Positions 54,511 through 63,221 of a stretch of DNA of 64,000 nt are shown piece after piece (the first letter of the stretch is position 1; every line of letters starts with the position of its first letter). The stretch is from Morganella morganii (GTDB lineage: Bacteria > Pseudomonadota > Gammaproteobacteria > Enterobacterales > Enterobacteriaceae), in the NCBI RefSeq assembly GCF_019243775.1, contig NZ_CP069157.1, positions 1,364,001 to 1,428,000 of the forward strand, written 5' to 3'. A program made the position numbers and the translations under genes. A model generated the notes under the pieces. The model was not told the DNA's origin. It ran no database searches and saw only the letters and a program-made list of their open reading frames with translations.

Positions 54511-54804
54511 ATTCGTCTATCAACAGATACTGTTGCCCGCTCTTTAACAGACTGCGCTGAAAAATGCGCACCAACAGCCTGAACCACTCCGTGTGTGAAC
54601 AGGCTCCGGCATGCTGAATGCATTGCCATCAAAAAAGCATCCCGTAAGCGGGATGGTCGCCGGTATTTCCCGGCACTATTTATATTCAGTAACTTTATTT
54701 AAATTTGCCCTGCACATTATTTTTATTTAATGACATCCGGCTCTGCTTCGTTTAATACGCAGCGCAGCCGGTAATTTACAGGATGATACTTCAGAGGATA
54801 TATT

Positions 54805-55242
54805 ATGACTGAGGAAAAATTTAAAATATACGTCAATATTATCCGGGCCTGCCGGGATTATGATTGCTTTACCAACAGTGATGCTGCGCGATATACAGAG
54901 ACATCTGAAATATTTATCCGCACATATACCACTATCCTGCATAAAATCGGCAGTCTGATAAAAACAGGGATGGTTAAGCAGGGACGGCATTATATTCCGC
55001 AATATGCGGTGGCACCGGATGCTGTCACGCGTCTGTACCGCTATGTCCGTGAAATCAGGGGAGAACCTGAACCTAATCCTGTAATGAAATGTCCGTCAAA
55101 GGGAATGAAACGGATTAAATTCTGCGGGCGTGTGGTCAATAAAGCCTTTATTTCTCCGGGGTTCGGATGTTCTGCAATTACCGATATTGATTCACGATTA
55201 AAGGCAGTAAGGAATAAAGAACCGGAAACGACCTTACATTAA
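54805..55242 (+). CDS. Unknown 145-residue protein, regulator position
   Basis: The N-terminal half reads EEKFKIYVNIIRACRDYDCF, then AARYTETSEIFIRTYTTILH and IKTGMVKQGRHYIP, which looks like a winged helix. The C-terminal half is basic with two Cys (MKCPSKGMKRIKFCGR). An AGAGGATA site precedes the ATG. It lies between repressor operators and holin, where a late activator or antiterminator such as Q would lie, so that role is a reasonable guess. No family recognised. Confidence 0.55.
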   Translation: MTEEKFKIYVNIIRACRDYDCFTNSDAARYTETSEIFIRTYTTILHKIGSLIKTGMVKQGRHYIPQYAVAPDAVTRLYRYVREIRGEPEPNPVMKCPSKGMKRIKFCGRVVNKAFISPGFGCSAITDIDSRLKAVRNKEPETTLH

Positions 55243-55314
55243 TTTTTATATTTCAGACATTATCTGAGTTTACCTTTCAATAATATTTACGGAACACTCT
55301 GCAAGGGAGTGTAT

Positions 55315-55509
55315 ATGAGCATGTCAGATAAATATTCCGGGCCCGCAGCATATACCTGGGGGCTTATCACTTCCGTTTTGGGTGTGTTATCGCTGGATCA
55401 GTGGGCAGTCCTTATCGGGATTGTCTGCACCATCGGTACATTTTTTATCAATTGGTATTACCGACGGAAAGAGTTTCAGATAAAAGCCGGAGATCATCAT
55501 GAAGGATAA
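55315..55509 (+). CDS. Holin, class II HP1 family (second copy)
   Basis: A 64-residue paralogue of the holin at 6841: SDKYSGPAAYTWGLITSVLG, then [20 protein letters not shown] and YYRRKEFQIKAGDHHEG. Two membrane helices. The sequences differ at many positions although the pattern is the same, so they come from related but distinct phage lineages. It overlaps the endolysin gene. Confidence 0.87.
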   Translation: MSMSDKYSGPAAYTWGLITSVLGVLSLDQWAVLIGIVCTIGTFFINWYYRRKEFQIKAGDHHEG

Positions 55510-55975
55510 TCTGAGCAAAAAAGTCATTGCTGCAGCAGCTGGCGGCGCAATTTCTACCGCTCTGGTGCTGATTCCGGCCTATGAAGGCGTGGAATACCGG
55601 CCCTACCGCGATGTGGCCGGGGTGCTGACTGTCTGTTACGGGCATACCGGTAGTGATATTCAGGCCGGAAAGATTTATACGGCGGATGAATGCGGGGCGC
55701 TGCTGCACCGTGATCTGGATAAAATCCGCCGCGCGGTTGATCCGATGATTACGGTTCCTGTGGATGACACCACCCGGGCTGCCATCTATTCCTTTGTTTA
55801 CAACGTCGGCCCGGGGGCGTTTTCCCGCTCTTCGATGCTGCGAAAACTGAACAGCGGTGATATTGCCGGTGCCTGTGAGGAAATGAAACGCTGGACATTT
55901 GCCGGCGGCCGGCAGTGGCAGGGGCTGATTAACCGGCGTGAAGCGGAGAGTGAGGTATGTCGTGCAACCCTGTAG
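55499..55975 (+). CDS. SAR endolysin (second copy)
   Basis: A 158-residue lysozyme with Glu29, Asp38 and Thr44 intact ([13 protein letters not shown]) and an Ala/Gly-rich N-terminal signal-anchor-release helix. Equal in length to the prophage enzyme at 7025. Activated when the holin triggers. No structural phage genes accompany it. Confidence 0.9.
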   Translation: MKDNLSKKVIAAAAGGAISTALVLIPAYEGVEYRPYRDVAGVLTVCYGHTGSDIQAGKIYTADECGALLHRDLDKIRRAVDPMITVPVDDTTRAAIYSFVYNVGPGAFSRSSMLRKLNSGDIAGACEEMKRWTFAGGRQWQGLINRREAESEVCRATL

Positions 55976-56115
55976 TGCTGATCATTGCCGCGATTCTCAT
56001 ACTGACAGCCTGCCTGCTGGCAGGCTGTTACCTGTATTCACTCCCGGATTACTGTCAGCCGCTGCCGGGACATCCGCGGGCGGCCGTTATCCACTATCAG
56101 TGTGAAAATCCATGA
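55957..56115 (+). CDS. Small lipoprotein of the second lysis cassette
   Basis: A 52-residue protein overlapping the end of the endolysin gene, with LTACLLAGC lipobox (Cys24) followed by YLYSLPDYCQPLPG. It is the counterpart of 7483-7641, with the same length, Cys positions and context. Conservation in both cassettes argues for a real lysis-related role. Confidence 0.65.
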   Translation: MSCNPVVLIIAAILILTACLLAGCYLYSLPDYCQPLPGHPRAAVIHYQCENP

Positions 56116-56489
56116 ATATACTGACAAAAATACTGGCCGGTCTCTGCATTGTAATACTGACCTGTCTGTTGCTGACACTGCATCTGTACAGCGGTGTAAA
56201 AGGTAATTATCTGATGCTGAAAGATAAGTATGACCAGCAGCTGGCTGTTAATAATCTGACCCGGGTGGCGTTTATGGCCGGACATCATATTGCGCTCAGC
56301 AATATCCGGGCAAAGCAGACGGAGGAGGCGGAGCATATCAATGTTAAGACAATTATTAAAACCGTACTTAAAGAGGATGAATGTGCTGCCGCTTCTGTGC
56401 CTGGCCGTGTTACCGGCGGGTTGCAGCAATACGAGAGAGACATTCGTGCCCGCGCCGGTGGTGCCGGTTCCGGCTCATCTTCTCGCTGA
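56112..56489 (+). CDS. Rz-like i-spanin (second copy)
   Basis: A 125-residue protein with one N-terminal membrane helix (ILAGLCIVILTCLLLTLHLY) and a charged helical periplasmic part. Its start overlaps the previous gene (ATGA). The C-terminal third overlaps the o-spanin gene in another frame. Much shorter than the prophage Rz (175 residues). Confidence 0.72.
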   Translation: MNILTKILAGLCIVILTCLLLTLHLYSGVKGNYLMLKDKYDQQLAVNNLTRVAFMAGHHIALSNIRAKQTEEAEHINVKTIIKTVLKEDECAAASVPGRVTGGLQQYERDIRARAGGAGSGSSSR

Positions 56490-56658
56490 CTGCCCGCTGC
56501 CGGTTATCCCGGATGAACTGACTTACGGCGGCGCGATCCTGCTGCTGACGGATGCGATGAAAACAATCGCGGACTGTAATCACGATAAACGGGCAATACG
56601 GGAGTTTGAGCAGATGCGGGCTTCCGGAGCGGAAAGTAACAAAGGAAATGTGCTGTGA
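56377..56658 (+). CDS. Rz1-like o-spanin with C-terminal extension
   Basis: A 93-residue lipoprotein from the ATG at 56377 (an ATG at 56341 is possible). Lipobox LAVLPAGC is followed by a Pro-rich FVPAPVVPVPAHLLADCPLP. It then continues for about 55 residues with ELTYGGAILLLTDAMKTIAD, a LysC-like extension, making it longer than typical Rz1. It starts inside Rz and runs past its end. Confidence 0.7.
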   Translation: MNVLPLLCLAVLPAGCSNTRETFVPAPVVPVPAHLLADCPLPVIPDELTYGGAILLLTDAMKTIADCNHDKRAIREFEQMRASGAESNKGNVL

Positions 56659-56839
56659 GGGTGGGCAGACGGTTATCAGCATTGTTGTTAACAACTGCTG
56701 TAAATGCGGGTGTGAATGTAAAGAGCCGGAAAAACCGGAACTGACGTGTCCGCCGGTAACTCAGACATGTACACCACCGGATACACCGTGGACACCGACA
56801 ACACCAACATATACGGCGATGGTAACTACTCCACCGTGA
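56648..56839 (+). CDS. Cys-rich, Pro/Thr-tailed 63-residue protein
   Basis: From the ATG at 56648 (AAAGG site), overlapping the end of the Rz1 gene. The first half has seven Cys in CCEGG, NNCCKCGCECKEPE, and the second half is Pro/Thr-rich (CPPVTQTC, TPPDTPWTPTTPTY). The close-set Cys could bind metal. It is the last gene before the module terminator, so it is co-expressed with lysis. Similar small Cys-rich proteins occur downstream of P2-type lysis genes; function unknown. Confidence 0.5.
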   Translation: MCCEGGQTVISIVVNNCCKCGCECKEPEKPELTCPPVTQTCTPPDTPWTPTTPTYTAMVTTPP

Positions 56840-56871
56840 TGTGCAACAGTTTTTAAGTCTTTTATTCACAA

Positions 56872-56898
56872 AGCTTCGCTAAACAGCGGGGCTTTTTT
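56872..56898 (+). terminator. Terminator of the lysis module
   Basis: AGCTTCGCT and AGCGGGGCT pair with two G-U pairs around AAAC, followed by T6. Confidence 0.75.
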
Positions 56899-57042
56899 AT
56901 CCGGATTATAGATTATAACTGCCGGGATCACGGACATTTTTCCGAATCAGGTAAGTCTGATGTTTATATCGTGAAAGGATCTTATCGTAATCAGGCTATT
57001 TTACGTGAAACTCATTACTGTATAACCACAGAGGTGTTGATA

Positions 57043-57171
57043 ATGAAATCCGGTACAATAAAGTATGGTGTTATCAGTCTGCTCTTTCTGACTTTAACAG
57101 GCGTTGCGAGTGCGGATGTTTATCGTGATCGCAGCGGTATTGTAACCGGAACACAGCAGAAGCAAAATTAA
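57043..57171 (+). CDS. 42-residue secreted peptide
   Basis: An ATG preceded by GAGGTG encodes MKSGTIKYGVISLLFLTLTG, an evident signal peptide ending at VASA-D, and a 19-residue mature part DVYRDRSGIVTGTQQKQN. It lies between the lysis terminator and argW. No family recognised; a small periplasmic peptide. Confidence 0.5.
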   Translation: MKSGTIKYGVISLLFLTLTGVASADVYRDRSGIVTGTQQKQN

Positions 57172-57196
57172 TGACACGGACAGACGAATGGTGTTC

Positions 57197-57271
57197 TGGT
57201 GTCCCCTGCAGGAATCGAACCTGCAATTAGCCCTTAGGAGGGGCTTGTTATATCCATTTAACTAAGAGGAC
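57197..57271 (-). tRNA. argW: tRNA-Arg (CCU)
   Basis: The reverse complement folds as a tRNA: GTCCTCT acceptor, D arm with AGTTAAATGGATA, anticodon stem-loop GCCCCTCCTAAGGGC with anticodon CCT, T arm CTGCAGGTTCGATTCCTGCAG and an encoded CCA. It matches enteric argW, which is also next to dsdC in E. coli and is a well-known phage attachment site. Its 3' end faces the lysis module, the side on which an integrated element would lie. Confidence 0.95.
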
Positions 57272-57463
57272 ATGATGTCTGATGGTATGGCCGGTTTTGC
57301 GGCGGGTCATATGTTAACGCTCAACCCCGCATTCTATCAAGTCTTTATTTCCGCTTTGTTTTTTCTTCGTTTCCGGTTACCGGTGCGTTTTTTATGTGGT
57401 GCGCCGGTCCCGGATGTGCAGATTGAACGCATTACCTGCGGGATCCCGGGTGTCCGGCTGTAT

Positions 57464-58429
57464 TTATGGCAATGTCTTCGTAACCTTTTGTTTCAGCCAC
57501 GAAATAAAGATATCTGCTTTCGGATTACGCCTGTCTCCAAGCATAGCAAAGTAATATCGCTGACTGCATGTCAGTGAAATATCGCCGAAGGGCATCACCA
57601 GCATCCGGCTCTGAATACGTTTTTCCACCAGTTGTTTACGTCCCATCGCGACACCGGCATGATTCATCGCGGCCACAATCGCCAAATCTGAACGATCAAA
57701 ACACAAATTGCGCCGGTGAGGGAATAAATCAGGCTGATAGTGTTCACTCCAGGCTTTCCATTCGTCGTAATCCGAGTTACTGCTCCATGCCTGGCGGTCA
57801 TGTAATAACATGCAGTTCCTGAGCTGATGAATATTGTTATGCAGCTCATAACGTTTCGCATATTCCGGGCTGCAAACCGGCACGATTGATTCTGACATCA
57901 AATCCTCGCAATAGAGATTAGGTCTTGATATATCGTCGTAATAAATTGCGATATCAATGCCATAGCCGCGGAAATTGACATCATCATTACCGGTTAACAG
58001 ATTCAACTGAATAGCAGGGTATTGATCTGTAAAATCCGCTATCCCCGGAATCAGCCAGCATTGCGCCAGAGACGGGCGGGAATAGACCGTTAACTCGCCG
58101 GAAATTTCCTGATTTTTGATATCAATGATTTCCTGGTTAATGTCATCCAGGTTTTTCCGTAATGCCCAGTAGATGCGTTCACCGTCTGATGTGAGTTCAA
58201 CCCGCCGGTGAAAACGCTCAAATAACCGGAAACCCAGTTCACTTTCGAGGGTGTTGATACGGTGGCTTACCGCGCCGGGCGTCAGCGCCAGTTCCTGTGC
58301 TGCCAGAGCAAATGAACAGTGCCGTGCCGCTGCTTCGAAAGTATGCAGGCGTGACAGCTGATGACCCGATACCCGCTTGTTTCGCCGCAGGGATCCCGAT
58401 GGTTCATACCGGTTTATATCCGATGACAT
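57464..58429 (-). CDS. dsdC: DsdC, LysR-type activator of D-serine catabolism
   Basis: A 321-residue LysR regulator divergent from dsdX. The N-terminal helix-turn-helix reads LHTFEAAARHCSFALAAQEL, then LTPGAVSHRINTLESELGFR. The C-terminal domain binds D-serine as co-inducer in enteric DsdC. It activates dsdXA and represses itself. Its place beside argW and opposite dsdX agrees with E. coli. Confidence 0.9.
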   Translation of the reverse strand: MSSDINRYEPSGSLRRNKRVSGHQLSRLHTFEAAARHCSFALAAQELALTPGAVSHRINTLESELGFRLFERFHRRVELTSDGERIYWALRKNLDDINQEIIDIKNQEISGELTVYSRPSLAQCWLIPGIADFTDQYPAIQLNLLTGNDDVNFRGYGIDIAIYYDDISRPNLYCEDLMSESIVPVCSPEYAKRYELHNNIHQLRNCMLLHDRQAWSSNSDYDEWKAWSEHYQPDLFPHRRNLCFDRSDLAIVAAMNHAGVAMGRKQLVEKRIQSRMLVMPFGDISLTCSQRYYFAMLGDRRNPKADIFISWLKQKVTKTLP

Positions 58430-58646
58430 AGCCGCTCCCTTTTTATTATGCAGGATGATTTTACATAAAGAATACCGCGTTTAAGGTGAATTTATATGAT
58501 GCAATTCACGGAAAAAGTGCTGATTTTGATGAATGTCACGCATTTGAGTTAACCCAGCTAACCCAAGGCCCCGGTTTCATCGTTTGTCACCCCTGAATAT
58601 TTATTATCCAATGAATGCACAACAACAATATAACCAGGGGTAGGAT

Positions 58647-59984
58647 ATGGACTCTGTAATGTGGATGATCGGCACGCTGGTTTTCAGTATCTTGCTGATT
58701 ATTATTTCAATTATTAAATTTAAGTTTCACCCGTTTTTAGCACTGCTGCTCACCAGCTTTTTTGTCGGTATCGCCATGAATATGGAACCGCAGGATATGG
58801 TCAGCGCCATCGAAAACGGGATTGGCGGGACACTCGGATTTTTGGCGGCCATTATCGGACTGGGAACCATACTCGGGAAGATGATGGAAATATCCGGCGC
58901 TGCTGAGCGAATCGGGATCACGCTGGAAAAATGCCGCTGGTTAAGTCCCGATGTCACCATGATATTGATCGGCCTTATTTGTGGTATCACACTGTTTGTC
59001 GAAGTCGGGGTTGTATTACTGATCCCGCTGGCATTTTCGATTGCCAAAAAAACAAATACCTCATTATTAAAACTGGCGATTCCGTTATGTACGGCTCTGA
59101 TGGCCGTACACTGCATTATTCCGCCGCATCCTGCTGCGTTATTTGTCACCAATGAACTCGGCGCGGATATCGGAACGGTGATAGTGGCCGGGTTAGTGGT
59201 GGGGCTGGTTGCATCGCTGATTGGCGGGCCGCTGTTCCTGAAATTTTTGGGGGATCGTTTACCGCTCAAAGTTGTACCGGCCGCGTTTGCTGACCTGAAA
59301 GTCCGTGAAGAAAAAGATTTACCCTCATTAGGCGCGGCGTTATTTACGGTTCTGCTGCCGATTGTGCTCATGCTGATCAAAACAACCGCTGATTTAAACA
59401 TGAGCAAAGATAGCCCGTTATTCATCTTTTTATTGTTTATCGGTAATCCGATAACTGCGATGTTTATCGCCGCTTTTGCCGCTTATTACGTATTGGGTAT
59501 CCGCCGGAATATGGGAATGAGCGTCCTGCTCAGCAAAACAGAAGAAAGTTTTAGTTCGATTGCGAATATCTTGTTGATTATCGGGGCGGGAGGTGCATTT
59601 AACGGCATCCTGAAAGGCAGCGGGCTGAGTGATTCTCTGGCACTGGTGCTGTCCGGTATCGATATACACCCGATTTTACTTGCCTGGCTGGTGGCTATCA
59701 TTCTTCATGCCGCAGTCGGATCAGCAACGGTCGCCATGATGGGCGCGACTGCAATCGTGGCTCCGCTGATGCCGCTGTACCCGCACATCAGCCCTGAAAT
59801 TATGACGCTGGCTATCGGCTCCGGGGCAATCGGCTGCACCATTGTGACTGATTCCTTATTCTGGCTGGTGAAACAATATTGTAATGCCACGCTGGCGGAA
59901 ACATTCCGTTATTACAGTGTCGCCACGCTGATTGCATCCGTTGTCGCGCTGGCCGGCACCTTTGCACTTTCCTATGTGATTTAA
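58647..59984 (+). CDS. dsdX: DsdX, D-serine permease (GntP family)
   Basis: A 445-residue GntP-family proton symporter with about 12 hydrophobic helices. Motifs include IENGIGGTLGFLAAIIGLGT near residue 50, VEVGVVLLIPLAFSIAKKT and IIPPHPAALFVTNEL near residue 170. It imports D-serine for DsdA, nine bases downstream. The 58430-58646 gap should hold the DsdC-dependent promoter. Confidence 0.92.
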   Translation: MDSVMWMIGTLVFSILLIIISIIKFKFHPFLALLLTSFFVGIAMNMEPQDMVSAIENGIGGTLGFLAAIIGLGTILGKMMEISGAAERIGITLEKCRWLSPDVTMILIGLICGITLFVEVGVVLLIPLAFSIAKKTNTSLLKLAIPLCTALMAVHCIIPPHPAALFVTNELGADIGTVIVAGLVVGLVASLIGGPLFLKFLGDRLPLKVVPAAFADLKVREEKDLPSLGAALFTVLLPIVLMLIKTTADLNMSKDSPLFIFLLFIGNPITAMFIAAFAAYYVLGIRRNMGMSVLLSKTEESFSSIANILLIIGAGGAFNGILKGSGLSDSLALVLSGIDIHPILLAWLVAIILHAAVGSATVAMMGATAIVAPLMPLYPHISPEIMTLAIGSGAIGCTIVTDSLFWLVKQYCNATLAETFRYYSVATLIASVVALAGTFALSYVI

Positions 59985-59993
59985 AAGAGAGTA

Positions 59994-61331
59994 ATGATGA
60001 CTCAGATTAATATTGAAAAGTTAATTGCTGACTATCCATTGGTTCAGAAACTGATTGATTTAAAACAGGTGGCATGGTTTAACCCCGGCGTAACCACCAC
60101 GGAAGCGGGTTTGCCGTATGTGGGACTAACGCTTGAGGATGTGAAGGATGCACAAGCACGCTTAAGCCGCTTTGCCCCGTATCTGATGGAAGCCTTTCCT
60201 GAAACACAGGTCATGCAGGGGATCATTGAATCTGAAGCGGTAGCGATTCCGGAGATGCAGGCAGCTCTTGCGGCACGCTATCAGACGCCGCTGACAGGGA
60301 AAATGTATCTCAAAAAAGACAGTCATCTGCCGATCTCCGGTTCGATAAAAGCGCGTGGCGGGATCTATGAAGTGCTGACCCATGCGGAAAAATTAGCGCT
60401 GGAGGCAGGATTGCTGTCAACCGGTGATGATTATGCGGTGTTATTCTCGGATAAATTCAGGCAGTTTTTCAGTCAGTATCGTATTGCTGTCGGATCAACC
60501 GGTAACTTAGGGATGTCCATCGGCATTATGAGCGCGAAGCTGGGTTTCAGTGTCAGTGTGCACATGTCTGCGGATGCCAGACAATGGAAAAAAGACAAAT
60601 TACGTTCTCACGGTGTCAATGTCGTTGAATATGAACAGGATTACAGTATTGCAGTGGAGCAGGGGCGTAAGGAGGCTGAAAAAGATCCGTCCTGCTTCTT
60701 TATTGATGATGAGAACTCCTCCACACTCTTTTTAGGCTATGCGGTGGCGGGCCTGCGGCTGAAAACGCAATTTGCAGAAAAGGGAATTACCGTTGATGAG
60801 CAGCATCCGCTGTTTGTGTATTTACCGTGCGGTGTCGGCGGGGGGCCCGGCGGTGTTGCATTCGGATTAAAACTGGCATTTGGTGATGCGGTGCATTGTT
60901 TCTTTGCAGAACCGACACATTCACCCTGTATGCTGCTCGGGGTGCATACCGGTCTTCATGATGCCATCTCTGTTCAGGAAATCGGTATTGATAATATTAC
61001 TGCGGCCGATGGGCTTGCGGTCGGCCGGGCATCCGGATTTGTCGGCCGGGCCATGGAGCGGCTGATCGACGGTTATTACACCATTGACGATGCGGAAATG
61101 TATAACCTGTTAGGATTGCTTGATCAGACGGAAGCTATCCGGCTGGAACCTTCCGCTTTAGCGGGCATGCCCGGTTGTGTGCATGTGACCCGGAATCAGG
61201 CGTATTTACAGGCTGAATCGCTGGCACCGGAACGGATGGCGAATGCCACACATCTGGTCTGGGCAACCGGCGGCGGCATGGTTCCGGAAGATGAGATGCA
61301 GAAATATTTATCACAGGCCAAAGGTAACTGA
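59994..61331 (+). CDS. dsdA: DsdA, D-serine ammonia-lyase
   Basis: A 445-residue PLP enzyme converting D-serine to pyruvate and ammonia. The PLP-binding Lys119 lies in SGSIKARGG, the phosphate-binding glycine loop in [14 protein letters not shown], and [11 protein letters not shown] is also present. Length is as in E. coli DsdA. With dsdX it detoxifies and uses D-serine, which is abundant in urine. The first two codons are both ATG; either can start. Confidence 0.95.
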   Translation: MMTQINIEKLIADYPLVQKLIDLKQVAWFNPGVTTTEAGLPYVGLTLEDVKDAQARLSRFAPYLMEAFPETQVMQGIIESEAVAIPEMQAALAARYQTPLTGKMYLKKDSHLPISGSIKARGGIYEVLTHAEKLALEAGLLSTGDDYAVLFSDKFRQFFSQYRIAVGSTGNLGMSIGIMSAKLGFSVSVHMSADARQWKKDKLRSHGVNVVEYEQDYSIAVEQGRKEAEKDPSCFFIDDENSSTLFLGYAVAGLRLKTQFAEKGITVDEQHPLFVYLPCGVGGGPGGVAFGLKLAFGDAVHCFFAEPTHSPCMLLGVHTGLHDAISVQEIGIDNITAADGLAVGRASGFVGRAMERLIDGYYTIDDAEMYNLLGLLDQTEAIRLEPSALAGMPGCVHVTRNQAYLQAESLAPERMANATHLVWATGGGMVPEDEMQKYLSQAKGN

Positions 61332-61396
61332 CAGGGCGGTGAGCAACTGAACAGACCGGGACCGGCGCGATTGTTGCCGGTTCCGGTATCAGGTGA

Positions 61397-62206
61397 TTAT
61401 TTACGGCTCATTTCCTGTGATTTTTCTGTCGCACTGCGGACACCGGCTATCACCGCCTGACGTAAACCCATTTCTTCCAGTTTGATGACTGCTTCAATCG
61501 TGGTGCCGCCCGGCGAGCAGACCATATCTTTCAGTTCGCCCGGATGTTTGCCGGTTTCGAGAACCATTTTTGCCGCCCCCATTACGGTTTGTGCTGCAAA
61601 CTCATAGGCTTGTTTACGCGGCATACCGCCAGCCACAGCCGCATCTGCCATTGCTTCAATAAACATAAAAACATACGCAGGAGCAGACCCGCTGACGCCG
61701 ATCACGGCATCAATCAGTGATTCAGGGACTAACTCAGCGCGGCCGAAACTGCGGCACAGTGACATCACCAGCTCAGTTTCTTCATCCGTCAGATAAGCAT
61801 TAACGGTAACGGATGTCATCGCGGCATTGACCAGCGCGGGGGTGTTCGGCATCAGACGGATCACTTTGGCGGATGACGGCAGGGCGGCTTCCAGAGCTTC
61901 CAGAGTCACACCGGCGGCCATCGAAACAATCAGGGTATCCGCTTTAAGGCAAGGGGAAATATCACGTAATACACCGGGAACGGCGTAAGGCTTTACACCT
62001 ATAAAAATAATATCGGATTGTTCCGCCACCCGCTGAACCTGTGTCTCACCGTGAACACCGAATTCCTGCGCCACGCGGTCGGTACTGGCCGGGCTGTGGT
62101 TATGTACAAAAACAGTATCAGGGGAAATAATTTTTCCTGAAATCAGGCCGTTAAGGATGGCTTTTCCCATATTTCCGCAACCAATAAATCCGACTTTTTT
62201 ATTCAT
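61397..62206 (-). CDS. proC: Pyrroline-5-carboxylate reductase
   Basis: A 269-residue enzyme making proline from pyrroline-5-carboxylate with NADPH. The Rossmann loop is VGFIGCGNMGKAIL, and the family signature near residues 220-245 is KDMVCSPGGTTIEAVIKLEE. The ATG at 62206 with an AGGAGCC site is chosen over a longer upstream reading. Single gene, leftward. Confidence 0.95.
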   Translation of the reverse strand: MNKKVGFIGCGNMGKAILNGLISGKIISPDTVFVHNHSPASTDRVAQEFGVHGETQVQRVAEQSDIIFIGVKPYAVPGVLRDISPCLKADTLIVSMAAGVTLEALEAALPSSAKVIRLMPNTPALVNAAMTSVTVNAYLTDEETELVMSLCRSFGRAELVPESLIDAVIGVSGSAPAYVFMFIEAMADAAVAGGMPRKQAYEFAAQTVMGAAKMVLETGKHPGELKDMVCSPGGTTIEAVIKLEEMGLRQAVIAGVRSATEKSQEMSRK

Positions 62207-62388
62207 GATGGCTCCTGTATTGCTGACAAAGACTGACCTGAAGAGCAGGATACCACTCTGTGCTGCCGGGGTAACCCGGTAATTTCGGCATGATTTACAT
62301 ACACAAATATACAAAATCCGGGTAATATTGACCTATTATAGATACGTGAAACTGTAAATTTTGCTCACGTTTTGGCATGGAGAAACAT

Positions 62389-63147
62389 ATGAAGTATCAG
62401 GTAAGTGGCCTGACACTTGCTGCGGTGCTGCTGATTGGCGGGTGCGCAAGTTCGGATCAGACACCGGGAACGCGCAGTGATCCGCTCGAAGGATTTAACC
62501 GCTCAATGTTCAATTTTAACTATAACGTGCTGGATCCTTATGTGCTCAGACCGGTGGCGGTTGCCTGGCGCGATTATGTGCCGACACCGGCACGAAACGG
62601 CACCATCAACTTCCTCGGTAACCTCGAAGAACCGGCCAGTATGGTCAACAATTTTCTGCGCGGGGATTTTTACCAGGGATTTAAGCACTTTAACCGCTTC
62701 TTTCTCAACACCGTCTTTGGCCTGGGCGGCCTGATTGATGTTGCTTCTATGGCGAACCCTGAACTGGCGAAAACGGAACCGGCCCGGTTTGGTAATACCC
62801 TGGGTTACTATGGTATGGGTTATGGTCCGTATGTGGTTATTCCGGGTTATGGCGGCGCAACACCGCGTGTGGATGGCGGCGACTGGCTGGATACCACGTA
62901 TCCGATGCTGAGTTATCTGACTATCTGGATGGGTGTCGGTAAATGGGCTATCGAAGGGATCGACAACCGTGCTCAGGCACTGGACGCGGAAGGTGTGCTG
63001 CATAACTCCAGCGACCCGTATCTGATGATGCGTGAAGCGTATTTCCAGCGTAATGATTTCCTGGCTTCCGGCGGGGCACTGAAAGTGCAGGAAAACCCGA
63101 ATGCGGCAGCGATTGCTGATGAACTGGATTCTATCGACAGCGAATAA
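62389..63147 (+). CDS. mlaA: MlaA (VacJ), phospholipid-recycling lipoprotein
   Basis: A 252-residue outer-membrane lipoprotein. The leader ends in LLIGGCASS. The family motifs are SDPLEGFNRSMFNFNYNVLD, then EPASMVNNFLRGDF and MASPE-like VASMANPELAKTEPARFGNT with GYGPYVVIPGYG. MlaA removes phospholipids from the outer leaflet via the Mla pathway. The ATG at 62389 has a GGAG site; one at 62377 is also in frame. mlaA next to fadL is the enteric arrangement. Confidence 0.95.
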   Translation: MKYQVSGLTLAAVLLIGGCASSDQTPGTRSDPLEGFNRSMFNFNYNVLDPYVLRPVAVAWRDYVPTPARNGTINFLGNLEEPASMVNNFLRGDFYQGFKHFNRFFLNTVFGLGGLIDVASMANPELAKTEPARFGNTLGYYGMGYGPYVVIPGYGGATPRVDGGDWLDTTYPMLSYLTIWMGVGKWAIEGIDNRAQALDAEGVLHNSSDPYLMMREAYFQRNDFLASGGALKVQENPNAAAIADELDSIDSE

Positions 63148-63173
63148 TGTGCTGGTGGCAGACAAATAAAAAA

Positions 63174-63202
63174 AGTTCTGGTCAGTGACCAGAACTTTTT
63201 TT
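63174..63202. terminator. Bidirectional terminator between mlaA and fadL
   Basis: GTTCTGGTCA GTG-centred palindrome (GTTCTGGTCAGTGACCAGAAC, given as arms GTTCTGGTCA and TGACCAGAAC) with A7 before and T7 after. It serves both converging genes. Confidence 0.92.
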
Positions 63203-63221
63203 ATGCATTCAGACCGGAAAA

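Noticed and set aside
54490-54582. 30-codon cro-like gene after the second repressor
   Set aside because: The frame overlaps the operators, has no ribosome site and shows no helix-turn-helix.
53336-57171. Tc-toxin or chitinase type 10 secretion locus
   Set aside because: The lysis genes fit, but no toxin, chitinase or other large cargo gene lies beside them in the window, so only the general idea of a release device is kept.
57197-57271. Duplicated argW 3' end marking the far side of an integrated element
   Set aside because: I scanned by eye to the left for a repeat of the tRNA 3' end and did not find one in the window.
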